DNA of 64,000 nucleotides, taken from Streptomyces diacarni. GTDB lineage: Bacteria > Actinomycetota > Actinomycetes > Streptomycetales > Streptomycetaceae. The DNA lies in contig NZ_QOIN01000073.1 of NCBI RefSeq assembly GCF_003323715.1, positions 1-64,000 on the forward strand, written 5' to 3'. This document shows, piece after piece, positions 17,246-27,502 of the stretch. Made by a program: the position numbers and the translations under genes. The notes beneath the pieces are model-generated. The model saw only the letters and a list, made by a program, of their open reading frames with translations. It searched no databases and was not told the DNA's origin. Every line of letters begins with the position of its first letter. The first letter of the stretch is position 1.

Positions 17246-17321
17246 GACACTGACACTAGCGATCAGCCGGGACGAGAACTTATCCGAAACTGCTCAGCGA
17301 GTAAGACGTGCTGTCGTCCCG

Positions 17322-17783
17322 TCAGGCATGCGGTCGAGTCCACGCCATCGTGAAGCACGTCGGCACGCCCACGGCAACCGCTTCCTTGCGGTACGTCCGC
17401 GGCGTCCGGCCGACGATGCCGCGGAACGTCCGGCTGAAGGTGCCGGGGCTGTTGAAGCCGACCTCGAAACTGATGTCCGTCACGCTGCGGTCGGTCTCCC
17501 GTAGCAGGAACATCGCCCGTTCCACGCGCCGACGCTGCAGGTAGTGGTGCGGTGTCTCACCGAACGTAGCCCGGAAGGTACGCGTGAAGTGGGCCTGTAA
17601 CACATGTGCGACGCGGGCCAGGGCGGGGATGTCCAGAGGCTGCGCGTAGTCGCGGTCCATCACGTCACGCGCTCGGAGCATACGGCGATTGGTCTCTTCT
17701 GCAGCGCGGCTCACGGCACCAGCCGCCCGCTGGGAATCGTGGTCACTGTTTTCCCCTTCGCTCGATCGCCTGCGCCGCACCAT
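17322..17783 (-). CDS. Short AraC-family regulator
   Basis: A 153-residue regulator consisting of little more than the double helix-turn-helix: MDRDYAQPLDIPALARVAHV with ARTFxATFGETPHHYLQ-like residues, and SVTDISFEVGFNSPGTFSRT with PRTYRK. There is no ligand-binding domain, as in AraC proteins paired with VOC genes. ATG at 17783 is preferred because GAGGCAGGTGAG precedes it; GTG at 17801 is possible. The VOC gene follows 76 bases downstream and is the likely target. Confidence 0.83.
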   Translation of the reverse strand: MVRRRRSSEGENSDHDSQRAAGAVSRAAEETNRRMLRARDVMDRDYAQPLDIPALARVAHVLQAHFTRTFRATFGETPHHYLQRRRVERAMFLLRETDRSVTDISFEVGFNSPGTFSRTFRGIVGRTPRTYRKEAVAVGVPTCFTMAWTRPHA

Positions 17784-18010
17784 CTCACCTGCCTCTGGCA
17801 CTCAGGCGGGGACGAGGACGATCGTCTGCAAGACCTGGGCGAACGGGCAGGAGAGATGAAGGTGCGAGTGGGGCAGGAGGTCGCTTGGGGCTGTGCCGTA
17901 CCGATGCTTCAAGCGTGTAGTGAGCACCACGTGGGCTGCTCTACCGGAAGAGGCCCCTGTGCTCGGATGTGGTGATCTGGAGCCGTGCCAGTGAGGCGCG
18001 ACCACCGACC

Positions 18011-18025
18011 CGGTTGCTGTACTTC
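18011..18025. repeat. Direct repeat flanking the AraC-VOC module, copy 2
   Basis: Second exact copy of CGGTTGCTGTACTTC, 64 bases from the 3' end of the tRNA-Arg gene. See copy 1 at 16761-16775. Confidence 0.7.
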
Positions 18026-18040
18026 GCTGCTGTACGGCAC

Positions 18041-18073
18041 GAAAAATCCCCGCTCCGATGATCCGGAGCGGGG
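18041..18073 (-). terminator. Intrinsic terminator of tRNA-Arg
   Basis: CCCCGCTCCG-ATGATC-CGGAGCGGGG, a 10-bp perfect stem (18048-18073). On the minus strand it is followed by ATTTTTC, giving a classical U-tract 16 bases past the tRNA. Confidence 0.85.
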
Positions 18074-18088
18074 CTCTTACCTGGTGTG

Positions 18089-18161
18089 CGCGCTCGGCAG
18101 GATTCGAACCTGCAACCTTCTGATCCGTAGTCAGATGCTCTATCCGTTAAGCTACGAGCGC
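18089..18161 (-). tRNA. tRNA-Arg (ACG)
   Basis: A 73-base cloverleaf on the minus strand. Acceptor GCGCTCG pairs with CGAGCGC. The D-arm includes GCTTAACGGATAGAGC. The anticodon loop CTACGGA reads ACG between TCTGA and TCAGA. The T-arm is GCAGG-TTCGAAT-CCTGC. CCA is not encoded. The ACG anticodon (read as inosine) serves CGN codons. Confidence 0.97.
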
Positions 18162-18348
18162 TTGCTGTCCGGCTGTTTTCTTGCCGGTCGGCGTTGCGGG
18201 AACAACATTACATGACCTGCGGCCGGAGGCGAAATCCGTTCAGGGGAACCGCTCTGACCTGCGGAAACGACGGATCCGGGCGGATAACGGTGCGGCGGTG
18301 GCGCGGCACGTGCGCCGCGCACGACGCACGCAGGGGCGCACACGACGA

Positions 18349-18373
18349 AAGCCCCGGCCTGGGGCCGGGGCTT
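18349..18373 (-). terminator. Terminator after tRNA-Ser(GCT)
   Basis: AAGCCCCGGCC-TGG-GGCCGGGGCTT forms an 11-bp stem with a 3-base loop. On the minus strand TCG follows. It ends the tRNA-Ser transcript before the tRNA-Arg gene. Confidence 0.75.
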
Positions 18374-18398
18374 CGGTGATCACGCTGCGGATCAGAAG

Positions 18399-18488
18399 CG
18401 GAGGCTCCGGGATTTGAACCCGGGATGGGGGATCACCCCAAACCGCATTAGCAGTGCGGCGCCATAGACCAGACTAGGCGAAGCCTCC
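18399..18488 (-). tRNA. tRNA-Ser (GCT)
   Basis: A 90-base class II tRNA with a long variable arm. Acceptor GGAGGCT pairs with AGCCTCC. The anticodon loop CTGCTAA lies between CCGCA and TGCGG and reads GCT. The T-arm is CCGGG-TTCAAAT-CCCGG. CCA is not encoded. Reads AGC/AGT codons. Confidence 0.97.
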
Positions 18489-18851
18489 ACACACACTCGG
18501 CGCGCCCGAAGAGGCGGACGAGGTGTGTGCTGATGATGGCACAGCCTCGGGGGCTGTCTCCAATCGCCCCTACCGTACTCGGTCGGCGGACCCCTGGGCA
18601 AAGCGTGAGGCCGGTCCCCTTGCTCCGCCTCTACTCCGCCTCTGCTCCGTCTCCCCCGCGGCCTCCCGGCCGGCCCGGACGGCCACGTGCCCGGACGGCG
18701 CGCGCCCGGACGGGTTTCGGGGCGCAACGGGGCGGCCGGGGCGGCGTTAACCCACAGGGGGGCGTACTCGCGGCGCCCCCTTCTCTCTCACCCCAAAGGA
18801 CTGCGCGCCCCGTCAGCAGTGGGGGCGCCCCTCACTCGCTGGAGTCGCCCC
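18489..18851. other. Non-coding gap upstream of the SSI gene
   Basis: Contains the tRNA-Ser promoter region on the minus strand and the leader of the protease inhibitor gene on the plus strand. I see no other gene and no clear regulatory motif. Confidence 0.5.
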
Positions 18852-19301
18852 ATGCCGTGTCGTACCGCTCTTGCGCCGGCCGCCCTGGTATCCACCGCGG
18901 CGCGTCTTCTGTTCCTCGTCGGTGCTCTCTCCGCTGCCCCGGCGGTGGTCCCAGAAGCGTCCGCCGCCGTCCGGCCCGCCGACGAGCTCGTCTTCACCGT
19001 GTCGGACAGCGGTACGTCGCACGACGGGTCGTACACGCTGCGGTGCCACCCCCCGGGTGGCAATCACCCTTCTCCGCGGCAGGCCTGCGCGGCACTCGAC
19101 CGGGCGACCTCGCAGGGCGAGAACCCCTTCGAACCGGTGTCCGCCGACGCCATGTGCACGCTGGTCTACGGCGGTCCGGCGACCGCCCGGGTGACGGGCA
19201 CCTGGCACGGTCGCGACATCGACGCCAGGTTCAAGCGGGCCAACGGCTGCGAGATCGCGCGGTGGAACAGCCTGGTGCCCGCCCTCCCGCGGACCGCCTG
19301 A
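18852..19301 (+). CDS. SSI-family secreted protease inhibitor
   Basis: A 149-residue Streptomyces subtilisin inhibitor. A signal peptide (about 38 residues, ending PEASA-AV) precedes a mature part beginning ADELVFTVSDSG. Four cysteines (RCHPPGG, QACAAL, AMCTLVYGG, NGCEIARWNS) match the two conserved disulfides. The reactive-site loop reads MCTLVYGG where classic SSI has MCPMVYDP, so the P1 residue should be Leu rather than Met. A Leu P1 suits subtilisin- and chymotrypsin-like proteases. Homologues are secreted dimers that restrain extracellular proteases during mycelial recycling. ATG at 18852 with CTGGAG upstream. Confidence 0.88.
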   Translation: MPCRTALAPAALVSTAARLLFLVGALSAAPAVVPEASAAVRPADELVFTVSDSGTSHDGSYTLRCHPPGGNHPSPRQACAALDRATSQGENPFEPVSADAMCTLVYGGPATARVTGTWHGRDIDARFKRANGCEIARWNSLVPALPRTA

Positions 19302-19759
19302 GACCTCCCCTTCGCCGAAGACCATCCCCCTGCGGGCCGCCTGTGATCGTCCCCCGCGCAAAAACCCATCCCCCTGCGGGCCGCGCTGCCGTCCCCCTGC
19401 GCACCGCCTCCAGTCCCTCACTCGTAGGGAGCGTCCGAGGTCCCCTCGGCCCCCTCGTTCGGGCCGTCCCGAGACCGCCCCGCGCGGCCCGCGCAGGCGG
19501 CGGCCCGCCACGTCCACAGCCCGCCGTTGCGGCGGTTACGGGCGGGCCGGCCGTGGGGCCGTCGCGGCCGGTGCTTGTGCGGGACACGGGTGGGTCCCGT
19601 GCATCCGCCGCCGCGCTCATCACCGCGGCCCGTAGACTCCCCCCTAGTGACACGCCCGGGGCGAACGGCAGACTGGCAGCCGTGACCTGACCGGACCAAC
19701 AGGGAAGAAACGGGCGGAAGGTCACGAGCACGTGAGGTCAGCAGGAGGGAATTGTCGCC
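19302..19759. other. Non-coding gap with direct repeats
   Basis: A 19-base unit CCATCCCCCTGCGGGCCGC appears at 19322-19340 and 19366-19384 (44-bp period), with a decayed third copy near 19391. The remainder is Pro-codon-like GC-rich DNA with no believable gene. AGGAGGGA at 19743-19750 is the ribosome site of the next gene. Confidence 0.55.
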
Positions 19760-22700
19760 GTGAGCAGCAGGCCATCCCGAGGCGCTGCTCGCCTCGCCGC
19801 CATACTCGACGCCCTGCCCGACGCGCTGCTCCTGGTGAACTGCAACGGCACGGTGGTGAACGCCAACGCCATCGCGCTGGAGGCCTTCGAGACGCCGGGG
19901 ACGGCGCTCGTGGGGCGCGGACTACTCGATCTGTTGCCCGAGTTCGACTCGAAGCGTATTCCGGGCTCGATGCGCCGCCCCGACGAGGCCGAACAGGCGC
20001 AAGACCGCCAGAAGCCGACCCGGATGGTCGCGCGGCGCACGGACGGCACCGAGTTTCCGGTCGAGGTGACCAGCGCGAACCTTGAGGACGGGCGGACGCC
20101 CTACGCGTCCGCGATCGACGCGGCGTTCGCCGACCATCCGAGAGGCGTCGGGTACACGGGCGACGAGTTGCTGATGCTCGTCGTGCGGGACCTGACGGGC
20201 ACCCTGGACACCGAGGCGGAACTGGCGCGCCAGCAGCGGCAGACCGAGATGATCCTGCGCGCCGCCTCCGAGGGCGTCGTGGGGGTGGACACCGCGGGCC
20301 GCGTGGTTCTCGTCAACCCCGCGGCCGCGCACATGCTCGGTTACCGCGCCAGCGATCTGGGCGGTCAGGAGCTGCACCCGTTGGTGCACCACTCCCGTCC
20401 GGACGGGGCGCCACTGCCGTTCGAGGAGACCCCGCTGGCCGACACCCTGCGCTCGGGCCGCAAGCACCGGGTGCGGGCGGGGCAGGTGTTGTGGGCGAAG
20501 GACGGCCGCGCGGTGGCGGTCGACATGACGACGGCTCCGGTACGGGACGGCGATCAGCTCGTCGGTGCGGTGCTGACGTTCGCGGACCGCCGTCCGTACG
20601 ACGCGGTCACCGCGCGCCAGAAGCAGTTGCGCGCCGTACTGGAGGAATCGCTGCGCGGGCCGCTGGAACAGTTGCGCGAGGAGCTGGCGTCCCTGACGTC
20701 CGATCCGGCGGCGCAGCTGTGGCCCGAGGCGAACCAGGTCCTCCACCACCTTTCCGCCGGTTATGCCCGGATGACGACGCTCGTCGACAACGTCCTGGGC
20801 TATCAGCGGTTGGACGCAGGGCAGGAGCGGCTGAGGACCGAGCCGGTGCCCATGGACGCGGTCGTTTCCGCGGGCGTCGAGGGCGCCATCGAGCTGATCG
20901 GGCCCGGGCGCGCCCAGTTCGCCGTGCACGCGCCGCCGATCGAGGCCGAGGTCGATCCCGAGCGCCTCGCTGTCGCGCTGGCGCACCTGGTCGCGGACGT
21001 GGCCGGGGTGGACGCGACGGGGCGCGCGCAGTCCGCGCCGCCGCCCGGCGCCGACCCGACGATCGTGGTCGCGGCGGCCCAGCGCGGTGAGGTCGTCCGC
21101 ATCGAGGTGCGCGGCCCGTACGGCGGCGGGAGTCCGGTGCACGAGCCGCTGGTGCGGGGCATCGTCACGCAGCACGGCGGTGTGCTGCAGACGCATGAGG
21201 TTCCCGGCTCGTCGGGCGGCAGCGCGTATGTGCTGGAGGTCCCGGTCAAGGCCGTCGGCAACACGGCGCGCCCCTCCGGCGCCCGCGCCCGCCGCGATGG
21301 CGGCGGCGGTGCGAACGGGACGGACGGTACGGGGAGCACGAGTACCGCGGGCAGGAGCGTGGGCGGTGCGACCGGTGCGGCCGGTGCGACCGGTTCGGGG
21401 GGATCGGACAGTACCGCCGGCGCCGGCCGGGGCGGCAGTCACGCCCGAGGGGGCCGACGTGTGCAGGGACAGGCGGGCGCCGGCGGCGGTGAGGGCGGTT
21501 TCGGGGTGCCCCGCGTCGTTCAGGGCAGCGAACACGGCGAAACGACGGTCATGCCCATGCCAGTCGCGCGGATGCGCGGAACGGACGGGCCCGAAGCGAC
21601 CGAAGGGCCCGAGGGACGCGACGGACGCGACGGGCCCGAGGGGCGCGGCCAGAGCGTTCCGGCAACGCATCAGCACACGGACCGCGCACCGGGCGGTCCC
21701 CAGCAGCCGCGGCAGCCGTCGCGCCTCCCGGGCCCGGCGGCCGACGGCCCCGCTCCGGACACCGCGGGGGACGCCCGTGCGGGCAGGAAGCAGCAGGGTG
21801 GCCGGGCTCCGGCAGCCGCCCTGGAGCCGGTACGCGATTCTCGCCAGGGCACGAGCACGGGCGGCCACGTACCCGATCCGCGCCGGAGCCTCGAACTGGG
21901 GCCCGGTCCGTCCACGCCGCCCGGTGACGGCCCGCCGGTGCCAGGCGACGGCCCGCCGGTGTCCGGCGACGGCCCGCCGGCGCTTGGCGGGCCGTCCGCG
22001 CACGACCGCGTCGGCGCAAGCGCGCAGCCCGAGTTGAGTCCTGCCCGGGTACCGGGGCGCGAGCCGCAGCCCGGCCCGTCGGGCGCCCCCGCCTCGGGGC
22101 CCGGTGCGCCGGCCGATCCCCGCTCCGGCCTGGGGCCCGCCACGCCACCTGGCTGGGGCTCCGGGACGGGTGCCGGCGTCGCGGCCGGTCCGAGTGCGCC
22201 GACGGACCCGAACGCGTCGGTCGATACGGGAACACAGAGCGACCCGAACGCGTCCGCCGGGGCAGGCGCCGCGGCCGACCCGAGGGCCGTTTCCGTCGCC
22301 GCCCCTGGGACCCCTGGTGCCGCTGGGATCCCAGGGGCGCGCGTTCCCGCGCAGGAAGGTCCCTTCGAGGGGCCGTTCGACGGTCCGTACAACGACGCCG
22401 CGCCAAGCGTGCCCCGGCCCACGGGACGGCGGCGCGGCCGGCCGAGTCCGGACGAACAACTGCCCGACCAGTCCGCCGCCGGTACCGAGGGCGCGGCGGC
22501 CGGCGACGCCGCGGGCCCTCTCGCGCTGCCGCCCGTACCCGCCCAGAGCAGGGGACGGCGCGCCCGGCGCGCACTGGCCGAGCCCGCCGAGGGGGCGGCC
22601 GCCCCGGCCTCCGCAGGCAGCGAAGAGGTCCCGCATCCGGGTCCGATCCCGCCGCCCACCACGAGCGTCGCGGAGGAGTTCGCCGGCGAAGAGGTGGCGC

Positions 22701-24745
22701 ACGGCTCCGAGGCGGGCGAGATGTCGGCTTCCGGTGGCGGGCGCAGGGAGCGGCGCATTGCCGCGGCTCGCGCGCGGGCGCAGGCGGAGGCCGAGGCGCA
22801 GCAGGGGCCTCGACACGCCCCGTTCGCGCTCCCACCCGCCCCCTCTCCGGACGCCTCTGTCCCCTCTGTTGAGGCTTCCGCACCGACCACGGCGCCCCTC
22901 GCCCCGGGTGCAACCACACCGGAGGTCACCGCCCCGGAGGCCACCGCACCGCAGCCCACCGCGTCGGACTCCGGCGGCCGGCAGGCACTGGACGCCGGCA
23001 CGCGGCAGGCGGCGGAGGAGCCGACGGGCGCCGCCGCAGGGTGGGCCGAGAACGCTGTGGACGCCGCGGACGCTGTGGACGCTGTGGACGCCACCGACTC
23101 CGAGGGTGCGCAGGAGGCGGGTCGGGCCGAGCGGCCTGAGCACGCGGTGGTCGCCGCCAGCCCGATCCTGGGTGGCGGCCCGCCTCCGCAGCAGCCCCAG
23201 CCGTCCCAGCCGCCGCAGGAGACGCACGAGACGCGGCCCGGTGGGTACGGGGACGTGGAGCACGGGCCGCGCGTGCGGACGCTGGGCCAGGGTGTGCCGT
23301 TCACCGAACGCATGGCCGAGCAGGCGGCGCAGCAGTGGCCGGGCCCGCAGGCCTCGGCACCGTCGGCTTCCTCGGCCATACCGTCCACCCCTTCCACCCC
23401 CGCGCCCCCGCCCGGCTCGGGTCGCCGCCGGAAGCTCGCCACCCCGCAGGAGCGCTCGCACGGCGGGCCCGCCCAGCCGGGATCGGTGCCGTCGGGTTCG
23501 GAGTCGTCGGAGGCGGCGCGGCCGGAGGCAGCGCCGCCGCAACCCGCCGCCCATCCCGCACCACCCGAGGCCTGGACGCCAGGACCGGCGGCCGCGGGTC
23601 CCGAGCAGGGCGCCCCGTGGACGGCCGCCGGGGGCGGACCGCTCCCCGCGGAGGCCGGGCAGCACTCGGCCGCTCCAAGCACCGGAGCGCAGCCGCAGGG
23701 CCCGGGCTCCCAGCCGCAGGTCGCGGGTCCGCAGCCGCAGGTCACCGGGCCGGGCCAGGTCGGAGGCTCCGCGCCCGTTCCGGCACCGCCGCAGGCGGGC
23801 GCCGCGGCGCAGCACCAGCCGCTGCCCCAGCCTCGGCAGCAGCCGCAGCCGCCGTCTCTTCCCGGGCCGCTGCCGGGCGCGTACGAGCAGCCGCCGCACC
23901 GTCGGATGGGCGGCGAGGACGTGGCGGAGGGGCCTGAGCCGTTGGACGGTCCTGACAGTCCCGTCGCGGTGACGGACGGCCGTGGTCCCGGCGGTGCGCC
24001 GCAGGCCATGGACGACGAGTTGCCGCCCGAGCCGTTGGACAATCCGCGGCGGCTGCTGGTCTGGCCGGAACCGGACGTCTCCACGCAGCAGGCGCTGTCC
24101 GACCGTGGCTACCGTCCGGTTCTCGTGCGCTCGCGCGAGGAGGTGGACGCGCAGATAGCGGCCTATCCGGCGGCGCTGTTCGTCGATCCGCTGACGGGTC
24201 CGATCACCAGGACGGCGTTGCAGTCCCTCCGTACGGCTGCGGTGGCGGCCGAGGTTCCGGTGCTGGTGACGGCCGGGTTGGGGCAGGCGACGCGGGAGGC
24301 GGCGTTCGGCGCCGATCCCGCGGTGCTGCTCAAGGCGCTTACCCCGCGGGACAGCGAGCAGCACCCGCCCCGGGTGCTGCTGGTCGAGGAGCGGCAGGCC
24401 ATCGCGGCGGCGTTCGCGGCGACGCTGGAGCGGCGGGGTATGCGGGTCGCGCACGCCCCGACGGACTCGGAGGCGGTCAGCATCGCAGCGCAGGTGCGTC
24501 CGAACCTCGTGGTGATGGATCTGATGCAGGTGCGGCGCCGCCGTGCGGGCATCATCGACTGGCTGCGGGTGAACGGGATGCTGAACCGCACCCCGTTCGT
24601 CGTCTACACCTCGGCCGACCTGGATCCGAGTGAGCTGCCGGGGCTGGCCTCCGGCGAGACGGTGCTGTTCCTGGCGGAGCGTTCCACCAACGCGGAGGTA
24701 CAGGCGCGGATCGTCGATCTCCTGACGAAGATCGGCGCGAACTGA
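19760..24745 (+). CDS. Giant PAS / degenerate histidine kinase / receiver-like protein
   Basis: A 1661-residue cytosolic sensor-like protein. PAS domains lie at about 13-85 (ILDALPDALLLVNCNGTVVN) and 165-265 (ILRAASEGVVGVDTAGRVVL). Residues 285-490 look like a kinase core, but the H-box reads ESLRGPLEQLREEL with no His, and the N and G1 boxes have decayed. About 930 residues of Pro/Ala/Gly-rich disorder follow. Two receiver-like domains close the protein (about 1430-1530 and 1537-1660). The second keeps Asp in VVMDLMQV and Thr in VVYTSAD but lacks the conserved Lys. GTG start after AGGAGGGA. Probably a signal-binding scaffold rather than a kinase (inference). Confidence 0.85.
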   Translation: MSSRPSRGAARLAAILDALPDALLLVNCNGTVVNANAIALEAFETPGTALVGRGLLDLLPEFDSKRIPGSMRRPDEAEQAQDRQKPTRMVARRTDGTEFPVEVTSANLEDGRTPYASAIDAAFADHPRGVGYTGDELLMLVVRDLTGTLDTEAELARQQRQTEMILRAASEGVVGVDTAGRVVLVNPAAAHMLGYRASDLGGQELHPLVHHSRPDGAPLPFEETPLADTLRSGRKHRVRAGQVLWAKDGRAVAVDMTTAPVRDGDQLVGAVLTFADRRPYDAVTARQKQLRAVLEESLRGPLEQLREELASLTSDPAAQLWPEANQVLHHLSAGYARMTTLVDNVLGYQRLDAGQERLRTEPVPMDAVVSAGVEGAIELIGPGRAQFAVHAPPIEAEVDPERLAVALAHLVADVAGVDATGRAQSAPPPGADPTIVVAAAQRGEVVRIEVRGPYGGGSPVHEPLVRGIVTQHGGVLQTHEVPGSSGGSAYVLEVPVKAVGNTARPSGARARRDGGGGANGTDGTGSTSTAGRSVGGATGAAGATGSGGSDSTAGAGRGGSHARGGRRVQGQAGAGGGEGGFGVPRVVQGSEHGETTVMPMPVARMRGTDGPEATEGPEGRDGRDGPEGRGQSVPATHQHTDRAPGGPQQPRQPSRLPGPAADGPAPDTAGDARAGRKQQGGRAPAAALEPVRDSRQGTSTGGHVPDPRRSLELGPGPSTPPGDGPPVPGDGPPVSGDGPPALGGPSAHDRVGASAQPELSPARVPGREPQPGPSGAPASGPGAPADPRSGLGPATPPGWGSGTGAGVAAGPSAPTDPNASVDTGTQSDPNASAGAGAAADPRAVSVAAPGTPGAAGIPGARVPAQEGPFEGPFDGPYNDAAPSVPRPTGRRRGRPSPDEQLPDQSAAGTEGAAAGDAAGPLALPPVPAQSRGRRARRALAEPAEGAAAPASAGSEEVPHPGPIPPPTTSVAEEFAGEEVAHGSEAGEMSASGGGRRERRIAAARARAQAEAEAQQGPRHAPFALPPAPSPDASVPSVEASAPTTAPLAPGATTPEVTAPEATAPQPTASDSGGRQALDAGTRQAAEEPTGAAAGWAENAVDAADAVDAVDATDSEGAQEAGRAERPEHAVVAASPILGGGPPPQQPQPSQPPQETHETRPGGYGDVEHGPRVRTLGQGVPFTERMAEQAAQQWPGPQASAPSASSAIPSTPSTPAPPPGSGRRRKLATPQERSHGGPAQPGSVPSGSESSEAARPEAAPPQPAAHPAPPEAWTPGPAAAGPEQGAPWTAAGGGPLPAEAGQHSAAPSTGAQPQGPGSQPQVAGPQPQVTGPGQVGGSAPVPAPPQAGAAAQHQPLPQPRQQPQPPSLPGPLPGAYEQPPHRRMGGEDVAEGPEPLDGPDSPVAVTDGRGPGGAPQAMDDELPPEPLDNPRRLLVWPEPDVSTQQALSDRGYRPVLVRSREEVDAQIAAYPAALFVDPLTGPITRTALQSLRTAAVAAEVPVLVTAGLGQATREAAFGADPAVLLKALTPRDSEQHPPRVLLVEERQAIAAAFAATLERRGMRVAHAPTDSEAVSIAAQVRPNLVVMDLMQVRRRRAGIIDWLRVNGMLNRTPFVVYTSADLDPSELPGLASGETVLFLAERSTNAEVQARIVDLLTKIGAN

Positions 24746-24750
24746 GCGGA

Positions 24751-24794
24751 CGCCCTCCGGGTGTGCGGGGCCGGCCGCGCACACCCGGAGGGCG
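24751..24794. terminator. Bidirectional terminator hairpin
   Basis: A 17-bp perfect inverted repeat (CGCCCTCCGGGTGTGCG and its complement) with a 10-base loop, exactly between two convergent stop codons. No T-tract. Confidence 0.75.
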
Positions 24795-24798
24795 GGGC

Positions 24799-26454
<1,656 letters not shown>

Positions 26455-26594
26455 CGGGGCCTCCCGAGGTACGGCGGTTACGCGGAGCGAGCGCATGCCG
26501 CGCACGACGGGCCGAGGGCGCTTACGTGCGAGTGATGCGCTGGTTCCGCGGAAGCCTGCCACCGACCGCGCGGTATGTCACGGGGTCGCGCTGC

Positions 26595-27332
26595 TCAGGC
26601 TGCCAGGGGTGCCTCTGCGAGCGCGCCGTCCGGCGGCAGGTGCGGCGCGCGGGCGTGCGGCACACCCGCGTGCGCCACCTCCGCCTCGCCGCGCGCCCCC
26701 GCGGGCTTCCTGCGTTCCGGGCGTTCCGGACGTTCCGCATGGCTCTCCGCGCGGATGTCCGCGACCAGCTGCGGGTCCTCCCTCAGCTTGGCCAGGGCAC
26801 GGGAGACGGCGCTCTTGACCGTGCCGACGGAGACGCCGAGCACCTCGGCCGTCCGTATCTCGCTCAGGTCCTCGTAGTAGCGCAGCACCACCATGGCGCG
26901 CTGCCGGGCCGGCAGCTTGAGCACGGCCCGCCACATCGCGTCCCGTACGGCCTGCTGCTCGGCCGGGTCGGGCTGGGGCAGCGGATCGGGCTCGGGCAGC
27001 TCGTCGCAGGAGAACTCGTCCACCTTGCGCCTGCGCCACTGGGAGGTGCGCGTGTTGACCAGCGCCCTGCGGACGTAGCCGTCCAGCGCACGGTGGTCGG
27101 CTATGCGGTCCCAGGCCAGGTAGGTCTTGGCGAGCGCGGTCTGGAGCAGGTCCTCGGCGTCGCTGGGGTTGGCCGTCAGGGACCGGGCGGTGCGCAGCAG
27201 CACCGGGCCGCGGGCCCGCACGTACGAGGTGAAGGTGAGTGGTGATCCCCCGGAGCCTGGCGGCATCGCAGGGGACCCCGCGTGCGTCGTGGAGGTGGTC
27301 CGGGGAGTCCGAACTGTCCCAGGCGTGGTCAT
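26595..27332 (-). CDS. SigE-type ECF RNA polymerase sigma factor
   Basis: A 245-residue ECF sigma factor. Region 2: LTANPSDAEDLLQTALAKTYLAWDRI and RALDGYVRRALVNTRTSQWRRR. Region 4: LPARQRAMVVLRYYEDLSEI, then TAEVLGVSVGTVKSAVSRALAKLR. A 60-residue Arg/Ala/Pro tail follows, with no recognised domain. Many relatives in Streptomyces are called SigE-family after domain TIGR02983. ATG at 27332 has no good ribosome site; GTG three codons upstream is an alternative. No anti-sigma gene is adjacent. Confidence 0.85.
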   Translation of the reverse strand: MTTPGTVRTPRTTSTTHAGSPAMPPGSGGSPLTFTSYVRARGPVLLRTARSLTANPSDAEDLLQTALAKTYLAWDRIADHRALDGYVRRALVNTRTSQWRRRKVDEFSCDELPEPDPLPQPDPAEQQAVRDAMWRAVLKLPARQRAMVVLRYYEDLSEIRTAEVLGVSVGTVKSAVSRALAKLREDPQLVADIRAESHAERPERPERRKPAGARGEAEVAHAGVPHARAPHLPPDGALAEAPLAA

Positions 27333-27502
27333 GGCATCCACGCTAGGAGCAGCCCGCCCTCCCCGGATCGCCCCAAGGTCCCGAAGCCGCGTCCGCCTCA
27401 GGGTGTAGGGGTGGTGGTATCTACACCTCCTGAAGGTGGAGAGCGTCCGCCGACGGGATCAGGGGCGCCTCGGGGACGCCCCCCGCACCCGGGTGCCGCC
27501 CC

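Noticed and set aside
22104..23972. A 622-residue plus-strand open frame inside the disordered linker
   Set aside because: Arg/Pro-rich shadow frame; the parent frame holds PAS and receiver domains.
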